Positions 1-5,208 are shown, numbered from the stretch's first letter. The stretch: DNA of 10,203 bases from CAIWKO01 sp964469155 (GCA_964469155.1 CAYXXU010000106.1:1-10203), one strand, 5' to 3'. A program made the numbers and translations. Notes: a model not told the origin generated them from the sequence alone.

Positions 1-1
1 T

Positions 2-631
2 AATTGTGGTACTGTTACTGATATTGATGGTAATGTTTATAACACTGTGACCATAGGAACTCAATGCTGGATGAGAGAGAACTTGAAAGTCACGCATTAT
101 CGTAACGGTGATAATATACTTAAAATTGTCGATAGCACTGTTTGGAACACTTTTACTAGTGGAGCTTACTGTGATTATAAAAACAATGCAAATAACTCAA
201 CAATCTACGGTAGACTATATAATTGGTACGCTGCAGTAGATAGCAGAAATATTGCACCACAAGGCTGGCACGTGCCATCTGATGGAGAGTGGCATACCCT
301 TGCCTTATATTTGGATGCAAACGCAATACTCGGTAATATCGAAAGTAATATTGCAGGAGGAAAACTAAAAGAAACTGGGACCACTCATTGGTATAGCCCC
401 AATACAGGGGCTACTAATGAAACGGGGTTTACTGCTTTACCCGCTGGGGCACGTGCATGGGGTGGAAAATATGGAGGCCTTTATGAGTTAGCAGATTGGT
501 GGTCTACAACGCAGGGAGACTATCCAACTTGTGCTTATATGCGTTCAGTGGATGAAAGTACAAGTTATTTAGTCAGATCCGGTAGTGGTGGCAAATCGAA
601 TGGGTGGTCTATCCGTTGTATTAAAGATTAA
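2..631 (+). CDS. FISUMP-domain protein, C-terminal part (5' end outside window)
   Basis: This is the last 209 residues of a surface or secreted protein with a Fibrobacter succinogenes major paralogous (FISUMP) domain. The reading frame is open to the left edge, and the upstream codons already read as the domain start (VTDIDGNVYNTVTIGTQCWM), so the GTG at 47 is not the start. Typical family landmarks follow: QCWMRENLKVT, GRLYNWYAAV, PQGWHVPSDGEW, a GGKLKETGTTHW segment, NETGFTALPAGAR, a WWSTT block, and a C-terminal GWSIRCIKD just before the TAA. In this family the domain is usually the C-terminal module of a longer protein with a signal peptide or lipobox, often after Ig-like repeats. Those parts would lie outside the window. 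The cellular role is unknown; binding or adhesion at the cell surface is only a guess. Confidence 0.88.
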   Translation, partial: NCGTVTDIDGNVYNTVTIGTQCWMRENLKVTHYRNGDNILKIVDSTVWNTFTSGAYCDYKNNANNSTIYGRLYNWYAAVDSRNIAPQGWHVPSDGEWHTLALYLDANAILGNIESNIAGGKLKETGTTHWYSPNTGATNETGFTALPAGARAWGGKYGGLYELADWWSTTQGDYPTCAYMRSVDESTSYLVRSGSGGKSNGWSIRCIKD

Positions 632-838
632 TATTTCATTTTTTATTTTTTCTAGTTATCAAAAAAATATCGCAGATATTTTATGGGGTATTTATGGGAA
701 TGATATTAATATTACAACGACAAGCTAATTGAAAAAGGATTGAATGTAGAAGCAGAGTTTGAAGAAAAAAATTCTTAGAACATGGAATTCAAGTTCTATT
801 TGTTACGGCAAATTTCATTCAGTTGGAGAAAATGATTT
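632..838. other. Intergenic stretch between FISUMP gene and J-domain gene
   Basis: There are 207 AT-rich bases with no intact gene. A run of T follows the FISUMP stop codon but has no GC-rich stem before it, so no convincing terminator is visible. The second half (about 710-830) has protein-like fragments in two frames and is annotated separately as a possible remnant. A GGAG at 825-828, ten bases before the ATG at 839, is a plausible ribosome binding site for the J-domain gene. Confidence 0.6.
710..828 (+). pseudogene. Possible remnant of a response-regulator receiver domain
   Basis: Two short fragments in different frames look protein-like. At 710-775 the frame reads YYNDKLIEKGLNVEAEFEEK and ends in TAG at 776-778. 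At 778-828 another frame reads EHGIQVLFVTANF. Receiver domains of two-component regulators often have a helix followed by a K/E-G-x-x-V strand near the start, and an 'IPVxFVTAN' strand around residue 80. The two pieces would be those segments with the middle deleted. The similarity is judged by eye, the pieces are very short, and nothing else of the gene survives here, so this is a weak call. Confidence 0.22.
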
Positions 839-1459
839 ATGAAAAATTATTATCAAATACTTGAAATAAATCGATTGTCATCTAATAGTGAAATAAAAAG
901 CGCCTTTAGAAGATTGGCTAAGAAATTTCATCCAGATACAAATAAATCAATAAATGCCACTGCAAAATTTATTGAGATATACGAAGCTTATGAGATATTG
1001 ATAGATAATGATAAGAGGAAAATTTATGATGATCTATTTTTTGCTAAGGAGTTAGAAGTAGTAGTTTCTGATAACAATCGAGAAAGAGAGCAGAATAGTT
1101 ATGATTCATTTAGAAAAAAAGCCCAATCAAACGCAGAGAAATTTTCACGAAAGAAATATAAAGATTTCTTTAAAGAAGTATTTATTGATGCAGTAGCGAC
1201 AATTCTTGGTGTAATTTTATACACTGTTATTAGATTTTTAATTGCAGTTATCATTCAAATATTGTTTTGGGGTCCTTTAATTTTAAATGCTTTTATATTA
1301 ATAAATGAAGGAGGTTATCATAGTACCCTTGAACCTTCAATCCCTGTATGGATAATAATAAATATTTATTGGAGTTTTTTGGTTTTTTTCTATGTTTTAG
1401 TAAAAAACAACGCACCTATTCATTTTAAGACAGAACAAAATTTTAAATTAAATATATAG
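839..1459 (+). CDS. J-domain (DnaJ-like) membrane protein, C-terminus replaced by IS insertion
   Basis: This 206-residue protein has an N-terminal J domain at about residues 3-66, with the diagnostic HPD tripeptide at 31-33 that stimulates the ATPase of Hsp70 (DnaK). It has no Gly/Phe-rich, zinc-finger or CTD regions, so it is not a general DnaJ chaperone. A charged linker (about 70-112) leads to hydrophobic segments at about 115-155 and 170-188. These suggest a membrane-anchored co-chaperone with the J domain in the cytoplasm. The frame enters the inverted repeat of an IS1595-type element at codon 191, so the last 16 residues (NAPIHFKTEQNFKLNI) come from the element. Removing the element and one 8-bp duplication copy gives a natural end, KYGSITDFIIYLIGKVG, and a 207-residue protein. 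The J domain and both membrane regions are kept, so the chimeric protein may still work. The gene was probably cotranscribed with the cyclase-like gene at 3385. A GGAG at 825-828 supports the chosen start. Confidence 0.82.
   Translation: MKNYYQILEINRLSSNSEIKSAFRRLAKKFHPDTNKSINATAKFIEIYEAYEILIDNDKRKIYDDLFFAKELEVVVSDNNREREQNSYDSFRKKAQSNAEKFSRKKYKDFFKEVFIDAVATILGVILYTVIRFLIAVIIQILFWGPLILNAFILINEGGYHSTLEPSIPVWIIINIYWSFLVFFYVLVKNNAPIHFKTEQNFKLNI
1403..1410. repeat. Target-site duplication, left copy (AAAAACAA)
   Basis: This 8-bp sequence directly precedes the outer left inverted repeat. It is identical to the 8 bases directly after the right inverted repeat (3313-3320). Eight-base duplications are typical of IS1595-family transposition. 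The match proves that the 1411-3312 unit moved as a whole. Confidence 0.93.
1411..1433 (+). repeat. Outer left inverted repeat of IS1595-type element
   Basis: This 23-bp repeat begins CGCACCTATTC and ends TTAAGACAG. It differs from the reverse complement of the right end only at position 10 (T for C). It lies inside the reading frame of the J-domain gene and supplies most of that protein's altered C-terminus. Confidence 0.93.
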
Positions 1460-1546
1460 TAATGGGATATAAAATAATAATAATTACACTGTGTTCTATC
1501 ATTATTATTTTAATTTTGGTAATGCTAATAATTAGAATAATATTGT

Positions 1547-1816
1547 TTATTTCGGAATATTCGGGTGAAAGGCATTATAAATTAAAAAAAAGGCAGCTAA
1601 AAGCGAACCAAACAGAATTACCCATGTTTGAATCTCTTGAAGACATCGGGAAAAGACTTCTTTTCTATGTTGTTTTGAGTATCCTCCCTTTTTTCTAAAT
1701 ATCTTCCCCTCAAAAGTTATGAAATATGCCTCGTATTCAGTATTAATATTGTCATCCTTTAATTTTAAACTATCAATGAAATTGTCTTTTTTTAGTTTTT
1801 TTAAAATAATACGCAC
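1547..1816 (-). pseudogene. Truncated gene captured in the IS (small protein with C-terminal membrane segment)
   Basis: The minus-strand frame gives 89 residues from a GTG at 1816 that lies inside the internal inverted repeat, with a stop codon immediately upstream. The sequence looks like the C-terminal part of a natural protein: YFITFEGKIFRKKGGYSKQ, then a charged linker and one membrane helix at about residues 64-84 (WVILFGSLLAAFFLIYNAF). Small Bacteroidota proteins with an 'ITFEGxxFxxxGGY' block followed by a single C-terminal helix are familiar to me, but I know no assigned function. The abrupt start at the terminal repeat suggests that the core insertion sequence cut off the 5' end of this gene and later carried the fragment along. 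It may still be read from the GTG, but no promoter is evident. Confidence 0.4.
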
Positions 1817-1834
1817 CTATCCATATTAAGACAG
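1812..1834 (+). repeat. Internal (core) left inverted repeat of IS1595-type element
   Basis: This 23-bp copy has the same orientation as the outer left repeat. It differs from the reverse complement of the right end only at position 14 (A for T). Together with 3290-3312 it would define a 1501-bp core element with the passenger and transposase genes. The presence of two left ends and one right end is unusual. Confidence 0.9.
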
Positions 1835-1839
1835 TAAAA

Positions 1840-1847
1840 TAATTTTG
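1840..1847 (+). promoter_or_regulatory. Candidate Bacteroidota -7 box (TAATTTTG) for passenger and transposase genes
   Basis: TAATTTTG fits the Bacteroidota -7 consensus TAnnTTTG. It lies 6 bases inside the core element and 34 bases before the ATG at 1881, where an internal IS promoter would be expected. No good -33 TTTG is present at the usual distance, so the call rests on one box. Confidence 0.35.
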
Positions 1848-1985
1848 CGTATTTTTACCAAAATTATAAATGTAATTAATATGAAAACAACATTAACAGT
1901 AACAAGATTTATCAAATGGATTGCAACAATTATTTTATAATCATTTTTAACCATATTATTTGAAAACAAATTAAAAGATTCGTTT

Positions 1986-2318
1986 ATGTTTATTAAAAAT
2001 CATTTTATCGAACTGTTTTTACTTGTCCTAATTTCTACCACTATTTTATATTTTACAATATGGTTTATTAGGGATATTGTAAAAACAATTACCCTGTTAA
2101 AAGTTAAAAGCAAATATTACGACATAATGATTACTAAATTTTATGACCACAAAAAAGGTGGCGAAGCAACAATAATCGGTGTTACAGATAATGATATGCA
2201 CTTATTTTCCAATAAAGAAAGAAAGGCATTATTGCAATATCTTAAAGAATTAGAGGGGTTGAAAATTATAATGAAAGGGACAAACACAACTTTTAATATG
2301 TTTGGGAAATACGATTAA
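1986..2318 (+). CDS. IS passenger gene: small membrane protein, possibly truncated by an upstream in-frame stop
   Basis: This 110-residue protein has one strong N-terminal membrane segment (about residues 6-30, ELFLLVLISTTILYFTIWF) and a soluble C-terminal part of about 80 residues, rich in Lys and ending GTNTTFNMFGKYD. I do not recognise the family. It sits 11 bases before the transposase gene in the same direction, so the two are probably cotranscribed; accessory genes are known in several IS1595 subgroups. An ATG at 1881 in the same frame begins MKTTLTVTRFIKWIATIIL, a plausible membrane start, but a TAA at 1938-1940 interrupts it. The frame is open again from 1941. The ancestral protein may have started at 1881 and been about 145 residues long, with the present ATG at 1986 a fallback start. 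Confidence 0.55.
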   Translation: MFIKNHFIELFLLVLISTTILYFTIWFIRDIVKTITLLKVKSKYYDIMITKFYDHKKGGEATIIGVTDNDMHLFSNKERKALLQYLKELEGLKIIMKGTNTTFNMFGKYD

Positions 2319-2329
2319 AAAGAAGCAAT

Positions 2330-3298
2330 ATGACACTAACAGAATTACACAAAAAGTTTGGTATACAAGACAAGTGCATTGCGTACCTTGAGAAATTAAG
2401 GTGGTCAAAGCAACGTGCCTGTATTCTGTGCGGTTCTGTCAGCGTTAAAAAGCGTAAAAACTCAATCCGTTGGCATTGTAACGACTGTAATAGGGATTTT
2501 AGCGTACTCATGGGAACTATCTTTGAAGGAACACGATTACCATTACCAAAGTTCTTTGAGATAATATTCCTTATGAATAATGCCAAAATGGGTATTAGTG
2601 CAGCCGAAATAGCAAGGGCTGTCGGAGTAAAGTATCATACTGCTTGGTATGCTTGCCACAGGACAAGATGTGCCATGATTAACAACGAACTTAGGCTTGA
2701 GGGTATGGTAGAGTTTGATGAAGCGTATTTAGGTGGTAAGCCAAGAAAAAGGAAGTTACCCGAAAATACGCCATCACTTGCAAGGGTAACAGAAAAACGT
2801 GGTCGGGGTACTAAAAAAGTGCCTGTGGTCGGGGCTGTGGAGAAAAAAGGCAAGGTGTATGTAAAAATTATAGAAAAACTCACATCCCGAAACCTTTTGG
2901 CAATGTTAAAGCAAGTGGTAAAAACAGACGAAAGCATTATTATTACAGATGAATTTAAGAGTTACAGGCAATTTGACAAGGAAGTTGAGCATATCACCAT
3001 AAAGCACTCTGAGGGCTATGGTAAGGGCATAAAAACGGTGAATACAATTGAAGGTTTTTGGTCAATAATCAAGAACGGAATTAAGGGTAGTTATCGGAGT
3101 ATCAGCAAAAAGTATCTTCCGTTCTATTTAGCGGAATTTTCCTACAAGTTTAATAACCGTCATTTACAGAAAGATGGATTTGAAACAATCCTTACTAATA
3201 CTGTAAAAGACGAAAAATGTATGTTAAATTATAAACCAGTCCGAGATACTAAGGAAATAGCCTATGGTAAACGGACACAGAAAAAATGCCTGTCTTAA
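2330..3298 (+). CDS. IS1595-family transposase
   Basis: This 322-residue protein has the usual layout of an IS1595 (ISXO2-like) transposase. An N-terminal zinc ribbon has CxxC pairs at C31/C34 and C50/C53. A helix-turn-helix-like stretch (about 88-112, ISAAEIARAVGVKYHTAWYA) follows. The RNase H-like catalytic domain has the first Asp at D130 (VEFDEAYLGG), the second at D207 (IITDEFKSY) and an NTIEGFWSIIK block with E241 as the third acidic residue. It cuts and joins the element ends at the inverted repeats. The stop codon (3296-3298) lies inside the right inverted repeat, so the gene fills the element to its end. All catalytic and zinc residues are present and the frame is intact, so the protein is probably active. 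Confidence 0.93.
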   Translation: MTLTELHKKFGIQDKCIAYLEKLRWSKQRACILCGSVSVKKRKNSIRWHCNDCNRDFSVLMGTIFEGTRLPLPKFFEIIFLMNNAKMGISAAEIARAVGVKYHTAWYACHRTRCAMINNELRLEGMVEFDEAYLGGKPRKRKLPENTPSLARVTEKRGRGTKKVPVVGAVEKKGKVYVKIIEKLTSRNLLAMLKQVVKTDESIIITDEFKSYRQFDKEVEHITIKHSEGYGKGIKTVNTIEGFWSIIKNGIKGSYRSISKKYLPFYLAEFSYKFNNRHLQKDGFETILTNTVKDEKCMLNYKPVRDTKEIAYGKRTQKKCLS

Positions 3299-3312
3299 AA
3301 TGGATAGGTGCG
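3290..3312 (-). repeat. Right inverted repeat of IS1595-type element
   Basis: This 23-bp terminal repeat begins CTGTCTTAAAATGG and ends TAGGTGCG. Its reverse complement matches each of the two left-end copies with one mismatch. It overlaps the last two codons and stop of the transposase gene. Confidence 0.94.
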
Positions 3313-3320
3313 AAAAACAA
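3313..3320. repeat. Target-site duplication, right copy (AAAAACAA)
   Basis: This 8-bp sequence is identical to 1403-1410 on the other side of the element. Keeping one copy and removing the rest restores the J-domain reading frame exactly, which confirms the junctions. Confidence 0.93.
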
Positions 3321-3372
3321 ATATGGCTCTATTACCGATTTCATTATATATTTAATCGGTAAAGTTGGATAA
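3321..3372 (+). pseudogene. Severed 3' end of the J-domain gene
   Basis: When the element (1411-3312) and one duplication copy are removed, codon 191 becomes AAA (1409-1410 plus 3321). The frame then continues as YGSITDFIIYLIGKVG to a TAA at 3370-3372. These codons are now cut off from their gene and are not translated. The restored tail is hydrophobic and amphipathic, in keeping with the membrane-anchored protein, and its stop is 12 bases before the next gene. Confidence 0.85.
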
Positions 3373-3384
3373 AAAAAGTAACTA

Positions 3385-4125
3385 ATGAGTACGTACATAG
3401 CATATTTTGATTTTCTTGGATTTAAGGATTTTATTGAAAACAATAACCTTGCTGATCAACAAAAGATAATGAAAAAGAATTATAGAGATATTGAATTAGC
3501 CTTAAGCAACGGAAGAACAAAGAGAAATGAAAATGGCATTGCTATTGCTGATATTTCAGAATCAAAAGTTAATTGTATAAATTATTCAGATACTGTTGTT
3601 TTTTGGACAAAAGATGACAATACTGAATCATTTTATGAATTAATGAGAATTGCCTCTTATTACAATACAAATACTATACTTCGATTTTTCCCGACAAGAG
3701 GATCAATAGTTTGTGGAGAACTATTTCATATAGATTATAGACAAGATAATGCTTGTGGCAGTAAATATGTTTTGAATTCATTATTTGGAAAAGGCTTAAT
3801 CGACGCATATTGTAAAGCAGAAAATTTAAATTGGGCTGGTTGTGTTATTGACAATTCAGTCGTTGAAAAAATTAAAAATACAGAATTTGCAATTGAAATG
3901 CTTCTTAAATATGCTGTTAAATATAAAGTGCCATATAAAGAAAATACCGGTAATCAAGAGGAATATGTATTACGATTATTCGGACCCTTAAATAAAGAGA
4001 CTTTTAATAATTTAAAAGAAGATGTTGAAAGAAATTTTTCGGATTATAATAAATCAATCGATAAACAAAGTGTAAAGGACAAACTTGCCAATACTATAAA
4101 GTTTCTACATTCTTTAATAGAATAA
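3385..4125 (+). CDS. Protein of possible class III nucleotide-cyclase fold, function unknown
   Basis: I do not recognise a named family for this 246-residue soluble protein. Its N-terminal 160 residues follow a pattern seen in class III adenylate/guanylate cyclase-like domains. A first strand and turn YFDFLGFKDF (residues 7-16) has an Asp at D9. A second strand NYSDTVVFW (66-74) has an Asp at D69. These are the positions where cyclases hold two metal ions. PTRGSIVCGEL (103-113) resembles the RxGI..G segment, and FGKGLIDAYCKAENL (134-148) resembles the GxxVNxAxRL helix. The C-terminal 80 residues are helical and charged. No signal peptide or membrane helix is seen. It was 12 bases downstream of the intact J-domain gene, so the pair was probably one operon. 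The insertion sequence now separates them, and this gene may depend on transcription from the element. A catalytically dead cyclase fold is equally possible. Confidence 0.5.
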   Translation: MSTYIAYFDFLGFKDFIENNNLADQQKIMKKNYRDIELALSNGRTKRNENGIAIADISESKVNCINYSDTVVFWTKDDNTESFYELMRIASYYNTNTILRFFPTRGSIVCGELFHIDYRQDNACGSKYVLNSLFGKGLIDAYCKAENLNWAGCVIDNSVVEKIKNTEFAIEMLLKYAVKYKVPYKENTGNQEEYVLRLFGPLNKETFNNLKEDVERNFSDYNKSIDKQSVKDKLANTIKFLHSLIE

Positions 4126-4250
4126 TCAACCACATTTGGGAATATATTAATTAATTCGAGCTGTTGTAGCATAGTATAATCCGTATGCGGACTAAACTGT
4201 GTAGTACTTTTACCTAATTCAAAAATCAGTGAATTTGTGGTGATCAAAAT

Positions 4251-4269
4251 ATGCCGCCCCTCTGGGGCT
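4251..4269 (+). repeat. 19-bp direct repeat, copy 1 (ATGCCGCCCCTCTGGGGCT)
   Basis: This is identical to 4320-4338. Each copy contains a GCCCC-TCT-GGGGC hairpin. The GC-rich sequence stands out against its AT-rich surroundings, as expected for a dispersed intergenic element. Confidence 0.85.
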
Positions 4270-4292
4270 TGTGGTTTGTGGTTGTTCATTAA

Positions 4293-4311
4293 CCACGGGC
4301 GTTGCCCGTGG
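4293..4311. repeat. Perfect hairpin CCACGGGCGTTGCCCGTGG
   Basis: An 8-bp perfect GC-rich stem closes a 3-base loop between the two 19-bp repeats. An alternative, exclusive stem GTGGTT/AACCAC (4278-4283 with 4291-4296) overlaps its left arm. There is no T-run directly after it on either strand, so it is more likely part of an intergenic repeat unit than a simple terminator. Confidence 0.8.
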
Positions 4312-4319
4312 CTACCAAC

Positions 4320-4338
4320 ATGCCGCCCCTCTGGGGCT
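4320..4338 (+). repeat. 19-bp direct repeat, copy 2 (ATGCCGCCCCTCTGGGGCT)
   Basis: This perfect second copy lies 69 bases after the first, with the same internal hairpin. The sequence on its 5' side (GGCTACCAAC) differs from that of copy 1. Confidence 0.85.
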
Positions 4339-4362
4339 GTTTAGGCAAATAAAAACATTTTT

Positions 4363-4399
4363 CTTAGTGTCCATTCGTGTTCTCCGTGTCTCCGTGGTT
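4363..4399. repeat. Degenerate short-period CGTGT/CCGTG repeat
   Basis: The stretch TTAGTGTCC-ATTCGTGTTCTCCGTG is a run of near-repeats with a period of about 8 to 9 bases. It resembles the arms of the palindrome at 5120-5208 (TTAGTGTCTTCGTGGC). It probably belongs to the same class of dispersed intergenic repeat. It lies just past the stop codon of riboflavin synthase. Confidence 0.4.
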
Positions 4400-4416
4400 T
4401 CTCTTCTGTCTTCCTC

Positions 4417-5025
4417 CTATTTCCTCTCTTCCAGATACAGCTTCAGCAGTTTCGCCACATACTTGCCAAACACATCAAACTCTATATTGATAACCGTTCC
4501 TTCGCGGAAATTGTGAAAGTTGGTAACATCATACGTAAAGGGGATAATAGCCACCGAAAAGCGGTTGGGCAAGGAGTCCACCACCGTCAGGCTGACGCCG
4601 TTCACCGAGATGCTTCCTTTTTCTACCGTGATATTTTGTTTGCCGGGGTCGTAATCGAACCAGAACTTCCAGCTTCCGTCCATGGCTTCTACCTTGGTGC
4701 AAACGGCGGTTTGGTCCACATGTCCCTGCACAATATGTCCGTCGAAACGGGCTTCCATCTTCATCGAGCGTTCCAGGTTCACTTCGTATCCGGGTGTCCA
4801 GGTGCCGAGGTTTGTTTTGTCGAGGGTTTCCTGTATGGCAGTCACCACATACTGCATCTTTTCATGGTCGACTTTCACCACCGTAAGGCAAACGCCGTCG
4901 TGGCACATGCTCTGGTCTATACTCAGTTCTTTGGCTATGGGGGTTTCAATTGTAATATTGATATTGCTGCGGTCGTGGTCAATACTCACCACTTTTCCTG
5001 TTAATTCAACGATTCCGGTAAACAT
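4417..5025 (-). CDS. ribE: Riboflavin synthase alpha chain
   Basis: This 202-residue enzyme joins two molecules of 6,7-dimethyl-8-ribityllumazine to form riboflavin, the last step of vitamin B2 synthesis, as a cytosolic trimer. It has the hallmark N-terminus MFTGIVE and two tandem lumazine-binding barrels (about 1-90 and 97-190). The repeated motifs are CHDGVCLTVV at 41-50 and SVNGVSLTVVD at 140-150, with the linking GHIVQGHVDQTA at 96-107. Length is normal for the family. The ATG at 5025 gives the expected MFTG start. The gene appears to stand alone on the minus strand, with its own TAATTTTG promoter box upstream. The symbol follows the ribE usage of Gram-positive and Bacteroidota annotation; E. 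coli calls the same enzyme RibC. Confidence 0.96.
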   Translation of the reverse strand: MFTGIVELTGKVVSIDHDRSNINITIETPIAKELSIDQSMCHDGVCLTVVKVDHEKMQYVVTAIQETLDKTNLGTWTPGYEVNLERSMKMEARFDGHIVQGHVDQTAVCTKVEAMDGSWKFWFDYDPGKQNITVEKGSISVNGVSLTVVDSLPNRFSVAIIPFTYDVTNFHNFREGTVINIEFDVFGKYVAKLLKLYLEERK

Positions 5026-5070
5026 TTTTTTAGCTATTTAGGTTATTAGACATTTAGGATAATAGGTCGG

Positions 5071-5078
5071 CAAAATTA
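5071..5078 (-). promoter_or_regulatory. Candidate Bacteroidota -7 box for ribE
   Basis: Read on the minus strand, the sequence is TAATTTTG, a full match to the TAnnTTTG consensus, 45 bases before the ribE ATG. A TTTA at 5101-5104 could serve as a weak -33 element, but its spacing of 22 bases is slightly long. Confidence 0.45.
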
Positions 5079-5119
5079 GTAAAAAGCAAAAGAAGGAAGT
5101 TAAAATAAATCCAAAATTG

Positions 5120-5208
5120 TAGCCACAAAGACTCGAAGACTCAAAGTTACACTAAATAAGTTTTGAATTACCTTTGTGCATCTTGGTGCCTTAGTGTCTT
5201 CGTGGCTA
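5120..5208. repeat. Long imperfect palindrome (27-bp arms) in divergent promoter region
   Basis: The left arm 5120-5146 (TAGCCACAAAGACTCGAAG...) pairs with the right arm 5182-5208 (...TTAGTGTCTTCGTGGCTA). About 21 of 27 positions are complementary, and a 35-base loop separates them. Each arm is built of short near-repeats of the type GACACTAAG/GCACCAAG. It lies between divergently transcribed ribE and the lipoprotein gene, clear of both promoter boxes. From memory, similar palindromes are common between genes in environmental Bacteroidota; this was not checked. Confidence 0.7.

Larger units (their letters stand above)
1411..3312 (+). mobile_element. IS1595-family insertion sequence, composite 1902-bp unit inserted in J-domain gene
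   Basis: The element is bounded by 23-bp imperfect inverted repeats (1411-1433 and 3290-3312, one mismatch) and flanked by the perfect 8-bp duplication AAAAACAA. It contains a transposase with a zinc ribbon and DDE residues (2330-3298), a small membrane-protein passenger gene directly upstream, and a third copy of the terminal repeat at 1812-1834 in left-end orientation. The core element is therefore probably 1812-3312 (1501 bp). The left 401 bases are an addition that carries a truncated gene on the opposite strand. No duplication matches the bases left of the internal repeat (AAATAATA), so the latest transposition used the outer end. The transposase family is recognised from its motifs; the exact IS name would need a database comparison. 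Confidence 0.9.
4126..4416. other. Intergenic region with palindromic repeats
   Basis: The region between the cyclase-like gene and the 3' end of riboflavin synthase holds no gene. Its left half (4126-4250) is AT-rich and shows only a small CCG-TATG-CGG palindrome near 4191-4200. Its right half carries two identical 19-bp repeats, a strong hairpin and a degenerate CGTGT/CCGTG-rich stretch. The change from AT-rich accessory DNA to more balanced composition takes place here. Confidence 0.7.

Noticed and set aside
47..631. GTG at 47 as the start of the FISUMP gene
   Set aside because: The frame is open to the window edge and the upstream codons already match the domain start, so the gene begins outside the window.
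1462..1698. Plus-strand hydrophobic frame of 78 codons
   Set aside because: Most of it lies antisense to the more protein-like minus-strand fragment at 1547-1816. Its start is a low-complexity Ile/Leu run from AT-rich DNA.
1804..1811. Target duplication for the inner 1501-bp core element
   Set aside because: AAATAATA left of the inner repeat does not match AAAAACAA right of the element, so the core did not insert here on its own.
2293..2937. Two minus-strand frames across the transposase gene
   Set aside because: They are antisense to a complete transposase with all its catalytic and zinc residues.
4044..4516. Frames on both strands across the repeat region after the cyclase-like gene
   Set aside because: They consist of repeat sequence or of the reverse of flanking genes and show no domain-like pattern.
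4513..5041. Plus-strand frames of 163 and 119 codons
   Set aside because: They are antisense to riboflavin synthase, which has full family motifs.
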